Made by a program: the position numbers and the translations under genes. The notes beneath the pieces were generated by a model that ran no database searches, was not told the DNA's origin, and saw only the letters and a program-made list of their open reading frames with translations. This document shows positions 16,586-27,223 of a stretch of 64,000 nucleotides of DNA, piece by piece. Each line of letters begins with the position of its first letter. The first letter of the stretch is position 1. Source of the DNA: Cycloclasticus sp. symbiont of Poecilosclerida sp. N (GTDB taxonomy: Bacteria; Pseudomonadota; Gammaproteobacteria; Methylococcales; Cycloclasticaceae); assembly GCA_002101205.1 (NCBI GenBank), contig LWTM01000070.1:1-64000 (forward strand), written 5' to 3'.

Positions 16586-19388
16586 AACAACTCTTAACTT
16601 ACCGAGCACAAACTTTCCTATGAAGGGAAATTTGGCGAATCGCGAACCTATTGCGTTAAAACGTTGGCAAGATATAAATTTATACCAGAAAATTCGAGAC
16701 AAATTTTCAGGCAAACCATCGTTTATTTTGCACGATGGTCCTCCTTATGCCAATGGTCCTATTCATATTGGTCATGCGGTGAATAAAGTATTAAAAGACA
16801 TCATCATTAAGAGCAAAACGCTGCAAGGTTTTGATTCGCCCTATGTGCCGGGTTGGGATTGCCACGGCCTACCGATTGAATTGATGGTAGAAAAGAAAAT
16901 AGGCAAAGCGGGTGTAAAAGTTTCTGCAGCAGAGTTTCGTAAAGCGTGTAGAGCGTATGCGACAAAACAAGTGGCGATGCAAAAAGAAGAATTTATTCGA
17001 TTAGCTGTGTTCGGTGACTGGGATAAGCCTTATTTGAGTATGGACTTTCAGTTTGAGGCTGATATTGTTCGCTCATTGGGCCGTATTGTCGATAAAGGAC
17101 ATTTGCATAAAGGTTCGAAACCCGTGCATTGGTGTACTGATTGTGGCTCAGCCTTAGCGGAAGCTGAAGTTGAATACGAAGATAAGCGCTCACCAGCGAT
17201 TGACGTGCGCTTTACAGTAAAAGACGAAGCGAAGTTCGTTCAGCACTTCCACAGTAGTGATGGCTCGTTAGGGCATGGGGCTATTTCGGTCGTTATTTGG
17301 ACAACAACACCTTGGACATTGCCAGCTAACCAAGCGGTTGCATTGAACCCAGAGTTTGATTATGTGTTGGTGCAAAGTGGCGATGAACGATTGCTTCTTT
17401 CCGAAAAACTATTGAAAGACACGATGTTGCGTTATGGCATTGAAGATTATCGAGTAATGGCATATTGCAAAGGCAAAGAGCTTGAATGTATGAAGTTGCA
17501 ACACCCGTTTTATGACCGTGTTGTGCCGCTTATTGTTGGCCACCATGTTACTGCTGAAGCGGGTACCGGTGCGGTACATACAGCACCAGGGCATGGTCAA
17601 GACGATTATGTTATTGGGCAACGATATAACTTACCCATCGATAATCCAGTGGGCGACAACGGCGTATTCTTAGCCAGTACAGAACTGTTTGCCGGCAAGC
17701 ATGTGTTTGGGGCAAATAACGATGTGATTGAAACGTTGAAAGAGAAAGGCGCATTAGTACATCATGAAGTACTCAATCATAGCTACCCGCATTGTTGGCG
17801 ACACAAAACGCCGATTATCTTTAGAGCGACTCCGCAGTGGTTTATCTCGATGGATAAAAATAATTTGCGTGAAAAAGCGTTAGAAGAAATTAAACGCGTG
17901 TCGTGGATTCCTGATTGGGGTGAAGCACGCATTAATAGCATGGTAGAAGGACGTCCTGATTGGTGTATTTCTCGTCAACGCAATTGGGGTGTTCCGATTG
18001 CTTTGTTTGTTCATAAAGAAACCGCTGAGTTGCACCCAAATACGGCGGAGCTTATTGAAAAAGCGGCGATTCTGATTGAGCGCTCAGGTATTGAAGCGTG
18101 GTTCGAATTAGACGCAGTTGAGTTTCTAGGTGATGAGGCAAGTGAGTACACTAAAATCAATGATGTTCTTGATGTCTGGTTTGGCTCTGGTGTTACTCAT
18201 TCATGTGTCTTAGAACGGCGAGAAAACTTGCTGTCTCCAGCGAATATGTATTTGGAAGGTTCAGATCAACACCGTGGCTGGTTCCAATCGTCGCTGTTAA
18301 CATCCGTTGCGATGAATGATTGTGCGCCATATGACTCGGTGCTCACGCATGGTTTCACGGTAGATGCGAAGGGCATGAAAATGTCTAAATCCAAAGGTAA
18401 TGTCGTTGCGCCAAAAAAAGTGATTAACTCACTGGGCGCGGATGTGTTGCGCCTTTGGGTGTCGGCGAATGATTATAGCGGCGAAATGACTGTGTCGGAT
18501 GAAATTTTAAGACGCGCTTCAGATGTGTACCGTCGTTTGAGGAATACTGCGCGATACTTACTGTCGAATTTGAACGATTTTGATCCAGCAACCGATAGCA
18601 TGGCATTTGATGATATGTTGCCCCTAGACCGTTGGGCGATTGAGAAAACACGCGAAGTTCAAGACGAGATACTGGCTTATTATGATCAGTATCAGTTTTT
18701 ACAAGTGCACCAACTCATTCACCATTTCTGTTCGGTAGAAATGGGTAGCTTTTATTTGGATGTAATTAAAGATCGCCAATACACCTTGCAAGCCAACAGT
18801 TTAGCAAGACGCTCATCGCAAACAGCCATGTTTCATATCGTTGAATCGTTTGTGCGTTTAATCGCCCCGATCTTAAGTTACACCGCAGAGGAAATTTGGC
18901 TAGAAATGCCAGGTGAACGTGAAGAATCTGTTTTCTTGGCAACCGCTTACGATGCTTTTCCGCAGTCTGAAGGCGTAAACACGAATGAACTTGATTTTTG
19001 GCAGCCAATCATCGATGTGCGCGTTTTGGTGAGTAAAGAATTAGAGCGAGTTAGAACTGAGGGTTTAATCGGCTCAGGACTGGATGCAGAAGTCACCTTA
19101 TATTGTGAAGGTGAATTGTTTGAACGATTGGCGAAATTAGATGACGAGTTGCGTTTCATCTTTATTACCTCGTATGCCAAAATTAAGCCATTAGTTGATA
19201 AAACCGAACAGGCAAGCTCAACAGATAACGAGAAATTATTTATTGAAGTGACGGCCAGTGAACATGACAAATGCGTGCGCTGTTGGCATCACCGTCACGA
19301 TGTGGCGCAGTCAGAGAAACACCCTGAATTGTGTGGACGTTGTGTCGAAAACGTAGACGGTGAAGGCGAACAACGCCTATTCGCTTAA
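16575..19388 (+). CDS. ileS: Isoleucyl-tRNA synthetase
   Basis: A 937-residue class Ia synthetase charging tRNA-Ile. [12 protein letters not shown] carries the HIGH motif at 64-67; KMSKSKGN is at about 600; [10 protein letters not shown] is the usual catalytic-domain block. An editing (CP1) domain with [13 protein letters not shown] is at about 240. The C-terminus has a zinc finger with CVRCW and CGRC. The length equals that of E. coli IleRS. It overlaps ribF by 11 bases and is followed by lspA after 11 bases. Confidence 0.98.
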   Translation: MDYKTTLNLPSTNFPMKGNLANREPIALKRWQDINLYQKIRDKFSGKPSFILHDGPPYANGPIHIGHAVNKVLKDIIIKSKTLQGFDSPYVPGWDCHGLPIELMVEKKIGKAGVKVSAAEFRKACRAYATKQVAMQKEEFIRLAVFGDWDKPYLSMDFQFEADIVRSLGRIVDKGHLHKGSKPVHWCTDCGSALAEAEVEYEDKRSPAIDVRFTVKDEAKFVQHFHSSDGSLGHGAISVVIWTTTPWTLPANQAVALNPEFDYVLVQSGDERLLLSEKLLKDTMLRYGIEDYRVMAYCKGKELECMKLQHPFYDRVVPLIVGHHVTAEAGTGAVHTAPGHGQDDYVIGQRYNLPIDNPVGDNGVFLASTELFAGKHVFGANNDVIETLKEKGALVHHEVLNHSYPHCWRHKTPIIFRATPQWFISMDKNNLREKALEEIKRVSWIPDWGEARINSMVEGRPDWCISRQRNWGVPIALFVHKETAELHPNTAELIEKAAILIERSGIEAWFELDAVEFLGDEASEYTKINDVLDVWFGSGVTHSCVLERRENLLSPANMYLEGSDQHRGWFQSSLLTSVAMNDCAPYDSVLTHGFTVDAKGMKMSKSKGNVVAPKKVINSLGADVLRLWVSANDYSGEMTVSDEILRRASDVYRRLRNTARYLLSNLNDFDPATDSMAFDDMLPLDRWAIEKTREVQDEILAYYDQYQFLQVHQLIHHFCSVEMGSFYLDVIKDRQYTLQANSLARRSSQTAMFHIVESFVRLIAPILSYTAEEIWLEMPGEREESVFLATAYDAFPQSEGVNTNELDFWQPIIDVRVLVSKELERVRTEGLIGSGLDAEVTLYCEGELFERLAKLDDELRFIFITSYAKIKPLVDKTEQASSTDNEKLFIEVTASEHDKCVRCWHHRHDVAQSEKHPELCGRCVENVDGEGEQRLFA

Positions 19389-19399
19389 CGTACAAACAG

Positions 19400-19873
19400 A
19401 TGTTGAAATGGTTAGGCTTATCGTTGTTGCTTATTGTGCTTGATCAAGCCAGTAAGCTTTGGGTGATGGCAAACTTTCATCTGTACGAATCTATAGCGTT
19501 GTTACCTGGCGTTAATTTCACCTATGTGCATAACACCGGTGCGGCGTTTAGTTTTTTAAGCTCGCAAGATGGTTGGCAACGCTGGTTTTTTGTAGCGATT
19601 GCGCTAGTGGCAACTACGGTTTTAACTGTGTGGCTAACGCGTCTAAAAGATTCTGAACGCTGGATGGCGGTGACCTTATCGCTTATTTTAGGAGGCGCAA
19701 TCGGCAATTTATATGACCGTATTGCCTATGGTTATGTGGTTGATTTTGTTGATGTGTATGTTGGCGTTTATCACTGGCCAGTGTTTAATGTGGCGGATTG
19801 CGCTATTTCAGTCGGCGTTGTGATGATGTTGATTGATACCTTTCGTGCGCATGGCTCAGCTAAGGCTGAGTAA
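19400..19873 (+). CDS. lspA: Lipoprotein signal peptidase (signal peptidase II)
   Basis: A 157-residue inner-membrane aspartyl protease that cleaves prolipoproteins after diacylglyceryl modification of the cysteine. Four helices are visible. NTGAAFSFL (about 50-58), GGAIGNLYDRIAYGYVVDFV with the first catalytic Asp and WPVFNVADCAI with the second are the family blocks. Substrates encoded in this window would include LpoA, MlaA, the BON lipoprotein and the cupin lipoprotein. The usual fkpB and ispH do not follow; its end overlaps the convergent ampD by 18 bases. Confidence 0.96.
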   Translation: MLKWLGLSLLLIVLDQASKLWVMANFHLYESIALLPGVNFTYVHNTGAAFSFLSSQDGWQRWFFVAIALVATTVLTVWLTRLKDSERWMAVTLSLILGGAIGNLYDRIAYGYVVDFVDVYVGVYHWPVFNVADCAISVGVVMMLIDTFRAHGSAKAE

Positions 19874-20419
19874 GCGTTTAAACTCTATCCAATCAAAGCT
19901 TTCGCCGGGATCTGTCTTTCGCCCAGATGCCACATCGCAATGCCCAACAATCGTTTCTTCAGAGAGCAGAGGATAATGCTGAATAAGCGACTTGCAAGCC
20001 TGTGATAGGGCTAAGTATTGCTCTTGTTTGTAAGGTGTGTCATCGGTTCCCTCAAGCTCAATACCAATAGAGAAATCATTACAATTATGTTCCCCTTGGT
20101 AACAAGAAACACCCGCGTGCCATGCACGTTGGTGAAAAGGTACGTATTGAATGACATTGCCGTCACGGCGAATCAATAAATGCGAAGAGACTTTGAGTTG
20201 ATGGATTTCTTCAAAGTAGGGATGTTGGTGTGGGTCTAATTGATTTAAAAACAGGTCGTCAATACAAGAGCTGCCAAAGGTCCCGGGCGGTAAGCTAATA
20301 CCATGCACAATAATTAGTTGAATATCGTTGGCATCAGGCCGTTCATTTTTATTTGGCGAATCTCGAAATGGTGCGTATTTTAGAAGCCCTTCTTTGATTG
20401 TTTGCTGCGGTTGTTGCAT
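19856..20419 (-). CDS. ampD: 1,6-anhydro-N-acetylmuramyl-L-alanine amidase
   Basis: A 187-residue cytoplasmic zinc amidase of the amidase_2 family that removes the peptide from anhydromuropeptides during cell wall recycling. LIIVHGISLPPGTFG holds the first zinc His (about residue 39), WHAGVS follows, and GHCDVASGRKTDPGESFDW carries the second His and the Asp ligand near 155-165. It lacks a signal peptide, as expected for AmpD rather than periplasmic amidases. Its 3' end overlaps lspA. Confidence 0.95.
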   Translation of the reverse strand: MQQPQQTIKEGLLKYAPFRDSPNKNERPDANDIQLIIVHGISLPPGTFGSSCIDDLFLNQLDPHQHPYFEEIHQLKVSSHLLIRRDGNVIQYVPFHQRAWHAGVSCYQGEHNCNDFSIGIELEGTDDTPYKQEQYLALSQACKSLIQHYPLLSEETIVGHCDVASGRKTDPGESFDWIEFKRLLSLS

Positions 20420-20516
20420 AAAAATATAGTGTGTTTAAATCCGTTTATATTGTGTCTGACTATACTACAAACGCGGCTTAACATTTTTATCGTCTAGGAA
20501 TTATGTGATAATAAAA

Positions 20517-20560
20517 GCCTCTCTAGGGGTGATTTTTTATACCGAAGAGGCATCTTTTTT
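20517..20560 (+). terminator. Possible terminator or attenuator before nadC
   Basis: GCCTCT (20517-20522) and AGAGGC (20546-20551) pair around a 23-base loop that can itself pair GGT with ACC, followed by ATCTTTTTT. It lies 44 bases upstream of the nadC start on the same strand, so it may terminate a short upstream transcript or regulate nadC. No known riboswitch motif was recognised. Confidence 0.4.
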
Positions 20561-20603
20561 ATGAATTAAAAGAGAAATGCCCTGACTCATATGGACAGTT
20601 TTA

Positions 20604-21440
20604 ATGATAGATTCGAAAATAATTGATGCCGATATTCAGCGTTTCCTTGCCGAAGATGTGGGCAATGGTGATTTAACGGCGCTTGTTATTGCCGAAGAAA
20701 AGTTAGCCAAAGCAACGATTATCACCCGAGAAGATACCTTGGTGTGTGGGCAAGCGTGGGTCGATGCTGTTTTTAAAAAATTGGATGCGGGCATTAGTAT
20801 TAACTGGCAACTGAAAGAAGGCGAACAAGCATTTGCCGGTGATGTGCTGTGTCATTTATCAGGTTCAGCGCGGGGGTTGTTAACGGGGGAACGCGTGGCG
20901 TTAAATATACTGCAAACCTTGTCGGCGACGGCGTCGTTGGCAAATCAATATGCGAAGGCAGTGGAAGGAACAAATGCTACCGTTTTAGATACGCGCAAAA
21001 CAATTCCTGGGCTTCGTCTTGCACAAAAGTATGCTGTTCATTGTGGTGGGGCGTCGAACCATAGAACGGGGTTATACGATGGCATTTTAATTAAAGAAAA
21101 TCATATTATGGCGGCCGGCTCTATTGCTCAAGCCATCACTTCAGCACGTAAAGCAAGCGCTACAGTGCCAGTTGAAGTGGAAGTTGAAAATATGGACGAA
21201 GTGGCGCAAGCGTTAGAGGCAAAAGCGGATATTCTATTGATTGATAATTTTACGTTAAAACAATTAGAGCAAGCAGTGGCGTTTAACAAGGGCGTTGCAA
21301 AGCTTGAAGCATCAGGCAATGTTACCCTTTCAACAATACGTGATATTGCGGAAACGGGTGTGGATTTTATATCTATCGGTGCGCTAACCAAAAACGTGCA
21401 AGCAGTAGATCTTTCGATGCGAGTTAGCTTAGAGGCGTAA
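20604..21440 (+). CDS. nadC: Nicotinate-nucleotide pyrophosphorylase (quinolinate phosphoribosyltransferase)
   Basis: A 278-residue enzyme converting quinolinate and PRPP to nicotinate mononucleotide, the third step of de novo NAD synthesis. DTRKTIPGLRLAQKYAVHCG with GGASNHRTGLYDGILIKENH (about 130-170) is the family's substrate-binding block; VEVEVENMDE and LIDNFTL are barrel strands; the end contains ASGNVTLSTIRDIAETGVDF with the phosphate-binding SIGALT. The NadA and NadB that supply its substrate are encoded elsewhere in this window. It converges on the BON lipoprotein gene. Confidence 0.97.
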   Translation: MIDSKIIDADIQRFLAEDVGNGDLTALVIAEEKLAKATIITREDTLVCGQAWVDAVFKKLDAGISINWQLKEGEQAFAGDVLCHLSGSARGLLTGERVALNILQTLSATASLANQYAKAVEGTNATVLDTRKTIPGLRLAQKYAVHCGGASNHRTGLYDGILIKENHIMAAGSIAQAITSARKASATVPVEVEVENMDEVAQALEAKADILLIDNFTLKQLEQAVAFNKGVAKLEASGNVTLSTIRDIAETGVDFISIGALTKNVQAVDLSMRVSLEA

Positions 21441-21450
21441 AGTGTTGGCG

Positions 21451-22005
21451 TTAGTAGGTGGTGATTTCAAATAACTTGACGACTCTCTGTACCCCGCCAA
21501 CACGTCTTACGACTTCAATAACGGGAGTTATTTCGTGTTGCTTTAGTAAGCCCATTAAATAGACGACACCATTTTCGGAAACGATTTTTACGCGTGTTGG
21601 GTCAAACCCCTGGATATGGTTTAAGCTGAGCAACGCTATTTTGGACTTGCCGGTCACTACGGTATCGCTGGCGCGAGAAATAAATGAGCTTGGTGCAGCA
21701 ATAACAAGTTCATTGAGGACCTTACGAACTTTTGGCAAATCACGAAGACGGTTAACGATATCGCTACGAAGTGCTTTTGTAGGAACTTCTCCGGTAAGAA
21801 GCAAGACACTGTTATAGCTGGTAGCGTTAACGTGTGTGTTGAGTCTAATTTCGTCTACGCCGTATAGAATTTGTAGAGACTTTAATTCGATGCTTTCATC
21901 CTCTATCACGGAGCCTAGGGTTCGTCTGTCATGGACAGCGGCGCAACCAGATAATTGCGTGAATATAAGGAAAGATAAAATTAAGAAAATGCTGTTAAAT
22001 TTCAT
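21451..22005 (-). CDS. BON-domain outer-membrane lipoprotein (DolP/YraP-like)
   Basis: A 184-residue lipoprotein with a lipobox LSGC (cysteine 21) and two BON domains at about 50-110 and 120-184, each with the pattern of an alpha helix then GxVYLxGLL or LLTGEV. DolP in E. coli binds anionic phospholipids at the outer membrane and supports envelope integrity. Genes for a DiaA/GmhA-type SIS protein, a yraN remnant and lpoA precede it on the same strand, matching the order rsmI<>lpoA-yraN-diaA-dolP of E. coli, so orthology with DolP is likely. Confidence 0.9.
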   Translation of the reverse strand: MKFNSIFLILSFLIFTQLSGCAAVHDRRTLGSVIEDESIELKSLQILYGVDEIRLNTHVNATSYNSVLLLTGEVPTKALRSDIVNRLRDLPKVRKVLNELVIAAPSSFISRASDTVVTGKSKIALLSLNHIQGFDPTRVKIVSENGVVYLMGLLKQHEITPVIEVVRRVGGVQRVVKLFEITTY

Positions 22006-22011
22006 AAAAAA

Positions 22012-22626
<615 letters not shown>

Positions 22627-22630
22627 TTAT

Positions 22631-22732
22631 TCATTGTATCTCATGCTGACAGGGGAGGGGTGAAATTGCGACGACATCGAAGCGGAAGCCGAGTCTGGTT
22701 TGTTCATTTGCAATGTATTGAATGAGAACACT
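22631..22732 (-). pseudogene. yraN: yraN remnant (C-terminal tail only)
   Basis: Between lpoA and the SIS gene, the minus strand reads SVLIQYIANEQTRLGFRFDV then VAISPLPCQHEIQ and TGA at 22631-22633. RFDVVAI near the end is the conserved C-terminal block of YraN (UPF0102), the nuclease-fold protein that normally occupies this position. The remainder, roughly 90 residues, is absent and the remnant begins directly after the lpoA stop in the same frame, so a deletion seems to have joined the two genes. No start codon or ribosome binding site remains that could produce a protein of use. Confidence 0.7.
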
Positions 22733-24676
22733 TTATAACGGCGCGGTATTTCTATCAACGGTTTGTTCTATGGAATAGGATGACGGCATATTAAGCGCAC
22801 GCTCAAGGCGTGGCGCAAGGCCTAACGACGTTACTACGCCACGTTTAAATCGGCCGCAGCTTAGTTGGCGATTAATTTGTCCTTTTTTGTTCATAGAAAG
22901 GATGCCGGTTTTGCCTCTAAAGTGAGAGAAATCGTTAGATTTTAAACGTTTTAAATGCGGGACAAGTTGATGTGCATCATAGCCGAAGGCCATTAGGCGA
23001 CGATGCAGCCCACGTGCGTTTGGCCACAACTGTAATGCACTATCTATATTGGCATCCATATTGTTTTTGGGCTCAATAAGCCACGCCATATCACAGAAAT
23101 AAATACCGTCTAAATCACGGTTCGCGACTTTATTTAGTTCGCCCTCGTAAATTTTAGAGGTGCTGAAAACAGGCATGTTTTCAGCGTGATGGAAACGAAG
23201 TTGAGGTTTAATTAAACGGCCTTCACGTGGCGCGGCAATGAGAAAAATAAAGTCCGCATCATGACGGCGCCTTGCCTCAAATTGAATGTCGAGATTAAGC
23301 CGCTGACGAAGTTGCCTAAATCGGTTTAGACTTTCATCTAACTGCAGTAAATTTTTAATGGGCACGGAGTAATCAGCCTGTTTAAGTGAGTAATTTTGAA
23401 CTTCTAAAATCTCTCCACCTAGTCGCTGCCAGATGTTTGAAAAGTGATTAGCCAAGCGTTTGCCATAACGAGATTGTGGCGTGAGAATAAGAGCTTTTTC
23501 ATGCCCTTTTAGCCAAGCGAGGCTTAAAACTTGAGTGGCATCTTCTTCAGGAGATAATGAAAATTCGTAATAGTTTTTGCTGTGATGAGCATCATTTTTA
23601 TTTAAGCTAATGACTGGAATAGACAAGTCATTTATAGACGCTATTTGCGCAGTATTTGTTTTATCTAACGGGCCAATAATAACGTCAACACTGTCGTTAA
23701 TTGCTTGATGATATAGAGCCTTTATGGGTGTTGAAGATGTGTCATAGAATATAATATTGATGGCTCGGCGATCTGCCGTGGCGTAAGCGGATGCGGTAAT
23801 GCCTTTTTTAATACTAGATGCAGCGTGAGCATATGTGCCTTGGGTCGGTAAAAAAACGCCAATGTTTTTTGCTGCGTCGAAACTAACTAAAGTTTGTTGT
23901 GCGCTGTCTGAAAGGTACCCGTTGTTGGCTGTGTGTGATGGATGTTGTTTTTTCCAAGTGCTGACTTCAATGCTATTTTGGTCAAGAATAACCTGCTGCC
24001 TTAATATGATAGCAAGGTCAATCCAACCCATCATATTGTTATTAACGGTAGGCCGTAAAAGCTCCAAAGCTTGTTGTGATAATAACGATAAAGTTTCGAC
24101 CAGCTTAGTTTGGTTATTGAGTTTTTTGCTCGGTTGCTTAATCAAAGAGTCCAATAAAACACGCTCGCGCGAACTCTCAATTAAATTGCCAGCCTGAAAA
24201 AATGCCGAGCTGTTTAGCTTGTGTAAATCGATACGTTGGTTAACCGTTAGCTTACTTTGTTCAATGCTTATGAGTAGATTACTGACGGCTCCCACTTTGC
24301 TTTGCTTTAGAAGAATATCAGCGAGTGCTAACTTATCGAAAGGAGTAAGCTCAGAAGTGCGATTTAATAGTAAATTTATCAGTTCATTTGCGTGGGTTGA
24401 GTTATTTGACTTAAGATGAGCGTCGATAGCCGCTATGACATATCGGTTTTTTAAAGACGGTTTGTTTATATTTGCTAATTGTGTAAATAGTTGTGCGGCT
24501 ATAGCGAATTGTTCTGCCGACAAAGCTGCTTGAGCCCGTTGTAACAGTGAGTTAGGCTGCTTGTCCCATATTAATTTTGCCGCTTGTTTACTCGCGCAAT
24601 TTGGCAATATCATTGTAATGCTTACCAATAATATGAGTTTTAGTAGGAAGTTAGAACGATTTTTGTAATAACACAT
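22733..24676 (-). CDS. lpoA: Penicillin-binding protein activator LpoA
   Basis: A 647-residue outer-membrane lipoprotein that activates PBP1A from outside the wall. The N-terminus has a hydrophobic segment and the lipobox LPNC (cysteine 27). Residues about 35-250 are helical, TPR-like (ALSAEQFAIAAQLFTQLANI and similar), and 270-620 form a periplasmic-binding-protein fold with GVFLPTQGTYAHAASSIKKG and the IIGPLDKTN and YGKRLANHF blocks. Length and domain order match LpoA. It is divergent from rsmI, as in E. coli; its 3' end abuts the yraN remnant. Confidence 0.93.
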   Translation of the reverse strand: MCYYKNRSNFLLKLILLVSITMILPNCASKQAAKLIWDKQPNSLLQRAQAALSAEQFAIAAQLFTQLANINKPSLKNRYVIAAIDAHLKSNNSTHANELINLLLNRTSELTPFDKLALADILLKQSKVGAVSNLLISIEQSKLTVNQRIDLHKLNSSAFFQAGNLIESSRERVLLDSLIKQPSKKLNNQTKLVETLSLLSQQALELLRPTVNNNMMGWIDLAIILRQQVILDQNSIEVSTWKKQHPSHTANNGYLSDSAQQTLVSFDAAKNIGVFLPTQGTYAHAASSIKKGITASAYATADRRAINIIFYDTSSTPIKALYHQAINDSVDVIIGPLDKTNTAQIASINDLSIPVISLNKNDAHHSKNYYEFSLSPEEDATQVLSLAWLKGHEKALILTPQSRYGKRLANHFSNIWQRLGGEILEVQNYSLKQADYSVPIKNLLQLDESLNRFRQLRQRLNLDIQFEARRRHDADFIFLIAAPREGRLIKPQLRFHHAENMPVFSTSKIYEGELNKVANRDLDGIYFCDMAWLIEPKNNMDANIDSALQLWPNARGLHRRLMAFGYDAHQLVPHLKRLKSNDFSHFRGKTGILSMNKKGQINRQLSCGRFKRGVVTSLGLAPRLERALNMPSSYSIEQTVDRNTAPL

Positions 24677-24746
24677 AGATAAACGACTTAAACAGCATAA
24701 TTAAAAGTGGTAATACGAACCCACAGTATCATTTTCGAGGTTAACG

Positions 24747-25604
24747 ATGTCAAATACTAAAGGCATACTTTATATAGTTGCCACACCGATTGGCAACTTA
24801 TCGGACATCAGTTTACGTGCTTTAGAGGTGTTGAATAGTGTTGATGTGATTGCTGCAGAAGACACGCGTAACAGTGGTGTTTTGTTGAGCCATCACTCTA
24901 TAACAACGCCAATGACGGCCTACCATGAGCATAACGAAGGCAGAAAAAGCAAACCTCTATTAAATAAGTTGGACGCGGGGGAGTCGGTTGCGTTGATATC
25001 TGACGCCGGCACACCGCTGATTAACGACCCCGGTTATTCATTGGTCGAACAAGTAAAGCGTGCTGGTTTTAGTGTTGTTCCTATTCCAGGTGCCTGCGCT
25101 ATCACGGCAGCACTATGTGCATCGGGTATTGCGACAGACCGCTTTAGTTTTGAAGGTTTTTTACCCAGAACTTCCTGTGCGCGTAAATCCGTACTTGAGA
25201 CATATCAAAAGCGACAAGGCACGTTGGTCTTTTATGAATCGAGTCACCGTATTGAAAAATGCATGGCCGATGTGGTGGATATTTACGAGGCATCAAGGAA
25301 CATGTCTATTGCAAGAGAGTTAACTAAAGCCTATGAAACAGTCGTTACGGGAACAGTTGAAGAGGTTTATGCGCAATTCAGTGCGGATACGAACATGCAA
25401 CGAGGTGAGTTTGTCGTATTAATTGAAGGGATTAATAAAAAGCAGCAAAAATCTGGAGGCTTATCGCTAGAAGATATAGACACTTTAAAAACTTTGATGG
25501 CAGAATGTTCAGTGAAGACAGCTGTTAAACTGGCAGTCCAATTGACTGGGCAATCAAAAAAAGAACTGTATAAAAAAGCGTTGGAATTAAATAGTGATGA
25601 TTGA
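24747..25604 (+). CDS. rsmI: 16S rRNA (cytidine1402-2'-O)-methyltransferase
   Basis: A 285-residue SAM-dependent methyltransferase of the tetrapyrrole methylase fold. GILYIVATPIGNLSDISLRA at about 5-24, IAAEDTRNSGVLL, ALISDAGTPLINDPGY (85-100) and PGACAITAALCASGI are the SAM-pocket blocks; FEGFLPR is RsmI-specific. It modifies C1402 in the decoding centre together with RsmH, encoded at 27224. It is followed by the RNase P RNA. Confidence 0.97.
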   Translation: MSNTKGILYIVATPIGNLSDISLRALEVLNSVDVIAAEDTRNSGVLLSHHSITTPMTAYHEHNEGRKSKPLLNKLDAGESVALISDAGTPLINDPGYSLVEQVKRAGFSVVPIPGACAITAALCASGIATDRFSFEGFLPRTSCARKSVLETYQKRQGTLVFYESSHRIEKCMADVVDIYEASRNMSIARELTKAYETVVTGTVEEVYAQFSADTNMQRGEFVVLIEGINKKQQKSGGLSLEDIDTLKTLMAECSVKTAVKLAVQLTGQSKKELYKKALELNSDD

Positions 25605-25649
25605 GTAATAACAATTGCTCAGTACGGCGCAGTTTTGTAAACTGCACGT

Positions 25650-26006
<357 letters not shown>

Positions 26007-26109
26007 ATTCATTTGTAATTTAGTGAAGTCGAACTAGAAAACTTCTGATGGTGCTCCGATTTTCTGGAGTGCATACACAATATGCGACTAAATACTTTAA
26101 AAAGATTTG

Positions 26110-26444
26110 GGGCTGACAGCTAATAATTATTCTTTAATAGCTTTTTTTAGGTCTATTAAAAGCTCGTTTGGCTTTGCGTATGTCACCAAAGTAACGTTCA
26201 TACAGCTCAATTTTACCACTGAACTGCTCACGACGACTCTGCTGTACCAGAGCTATATTCTTTCGCAATTTATGAAAAAACATAGCTGTAGTATTACGCT
26301 GAATACCGATTAAACTAGCGGCTGATCTAGCGGCGGCACCTGCAATAAAGTATTTCATTAACTCTAATGGCTTATTTCTGCTTAATTTAAAATTCTTTAC
26401 GTACACATAACAACCCTAACACGTGGTGTGTTAGGTGTCAGCCC
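26110..26444 (-). mobile_element. IS1595-family deletion derivative, MITE-like
   Basis: Bounded by inverted repeats GGGCTGACAGCTAA (26110-26123) and, on the minus strand, GGGCTGACACCTAA (26444-26431), 13 of 14 matching. Inside, the minus strand from 26406 to 26134 encodes LSRNKPLELMKYFIAG, a helix-turn-helix stretch and ELYERYFGDIRKAKR, a damaged version of the IS1595 DESYFG catalytic block, and then ends: the catalytic remainder is deleted. No 8-bp target duplication is evident. The element could have been mobilised by an intact relative in trans. Confidence 0.75.
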
Positions 26445-26683
26445 TTCATATTTATCAATTAGTTAGAGACCGTTCGGCAATGCTTGCTGATGATTATCAT
26501 GTAAAAGAAGTTTTCTTATTAAAGTGGTCTTGATGTGAATTCTTTTAGTATTTTCTTTAACAAAAACTTGCAACACCATGATTCTTATTGTCTTTATATT
26601 TTATTTATAAGAAGAATAACCGAGAAGTTATAAAAAACGGCTAAGTGTTTGTTCATAAAGCAACTATTTAGGGAGAGAGACGC

Positions 26684-26713
26684 TTGACAGAGTGGTATTT
26701 TTATCACTATAGT
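26684..26713 (+). promoter_or_regulatory. Main promoter of the dcw cluster
   Basis: TTGACA at 26684-26689 and TATAGT at 26708-26713, an 18-base spacer, 54 bases upstream of the mraZ start. It is the only near-consensus promoter before mraZ that I find, and corresponds in position to the mra promoter of other gammaproteobacteria. Confidence 0.75.
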
Positions 26714-26719
26714 GCAAAA

Positions 26720-26746
26720 AAGTGGGTGAAAGTGGTAGAAAAGGGA
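26720..26746 (+). promoter_or_regulatory. MraZ-binding repeats
   Basis: AGTGGGTGAA, AGTGGTAGAA and a weaker AAGGGAAAT follow each other with a 10-base period just after the -10 element. MraZ proteins bind TGGGN direct repeats spaced by five bases to repress their own operon; two of the three units here keep the TGGG/TGGT core. The position over the transcription start fits repression. Confidence 0.65.
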
Positions 26747-26766
26747 AATAACAATAAGAGGTCGGT

Positions 26767-27222
26767 TTGTTCAGAGGAGTTAATAATGTGGCGTTAGATG
26801 CGAAGGGGCGATTGTCTATCCCTACGCGTTACCGAGCGCAATTGAAATCTTCTTGTGATGGGAAAATGGTGGTGACGGTTGATCGCGAACACAGCCTTTT
26901 ATTGTATCCATTGCCCGTTTGGGAAGATATAGAACGCAAGTTAATTAAGTTGCCTACGTTGAATAAGCAGGCGCGCCGTTTGCAGCGTTTATTAATTGGT
27001 CATGCGACTGAATGTGAGCTTGATAGACAGGGTCGTGTTCTGGTGTCTCCACCGTTGCGTGAGTTTGCCGATTTGGATAAAAAAGTCGTGATGATCGGCC
27101 AAGGCAATAAGTTCGAAATTTGGAATGATCAAACCTGGGCGACTAAGCGCGATATTTGGTTTGAAGAGGAGACTGCAGAAGAGGGTGAACTTTCGCCTGA
27201 ACTGGGATCGTTGTCTCTTTAA
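26767..27222 (+). CDS. mraZ: Transcriptional regulator MraZ
   Basis: A 151-residue AbrB-like DNA-binding protein forming a ring that represses the dcw operon. It has two MraZ domains, FRGVNNVALDAKGRLSIPTR at the start (DAKGR motif) and CELDRQGRVLVSPPLREFA in the second repeat (DxxGR). It starts at a TTG, with AAGAGG 5-6 bases upstream at 26756-26761; no ATG is available at the conserved N-terminus. First gene of the dcw cluster; rsmH follows one base after its stop. Confidence 0.96.
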   Translation: MFRGVNNVALDAKGRLSIPTRYRAQLKSSCDGKMVVTVDREHSLLLYPLPVWEDIERKLIKLPTLNKQARRLQRLLIGHATECELDRQGRVLVSPPLREFADLDKKVVMIGQGNKFEIWNDQTWATKRDIWFEEETAEEGELSPELGSLSL

Positions 27223-27223
27223 A

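Noticed and set aside
20517-20603. Riboswitch before nadC
   Set aside because: Only a simple hairpin with a T run is visible; none of the conserved blocks of known NAD-related riboswitches was recognised.
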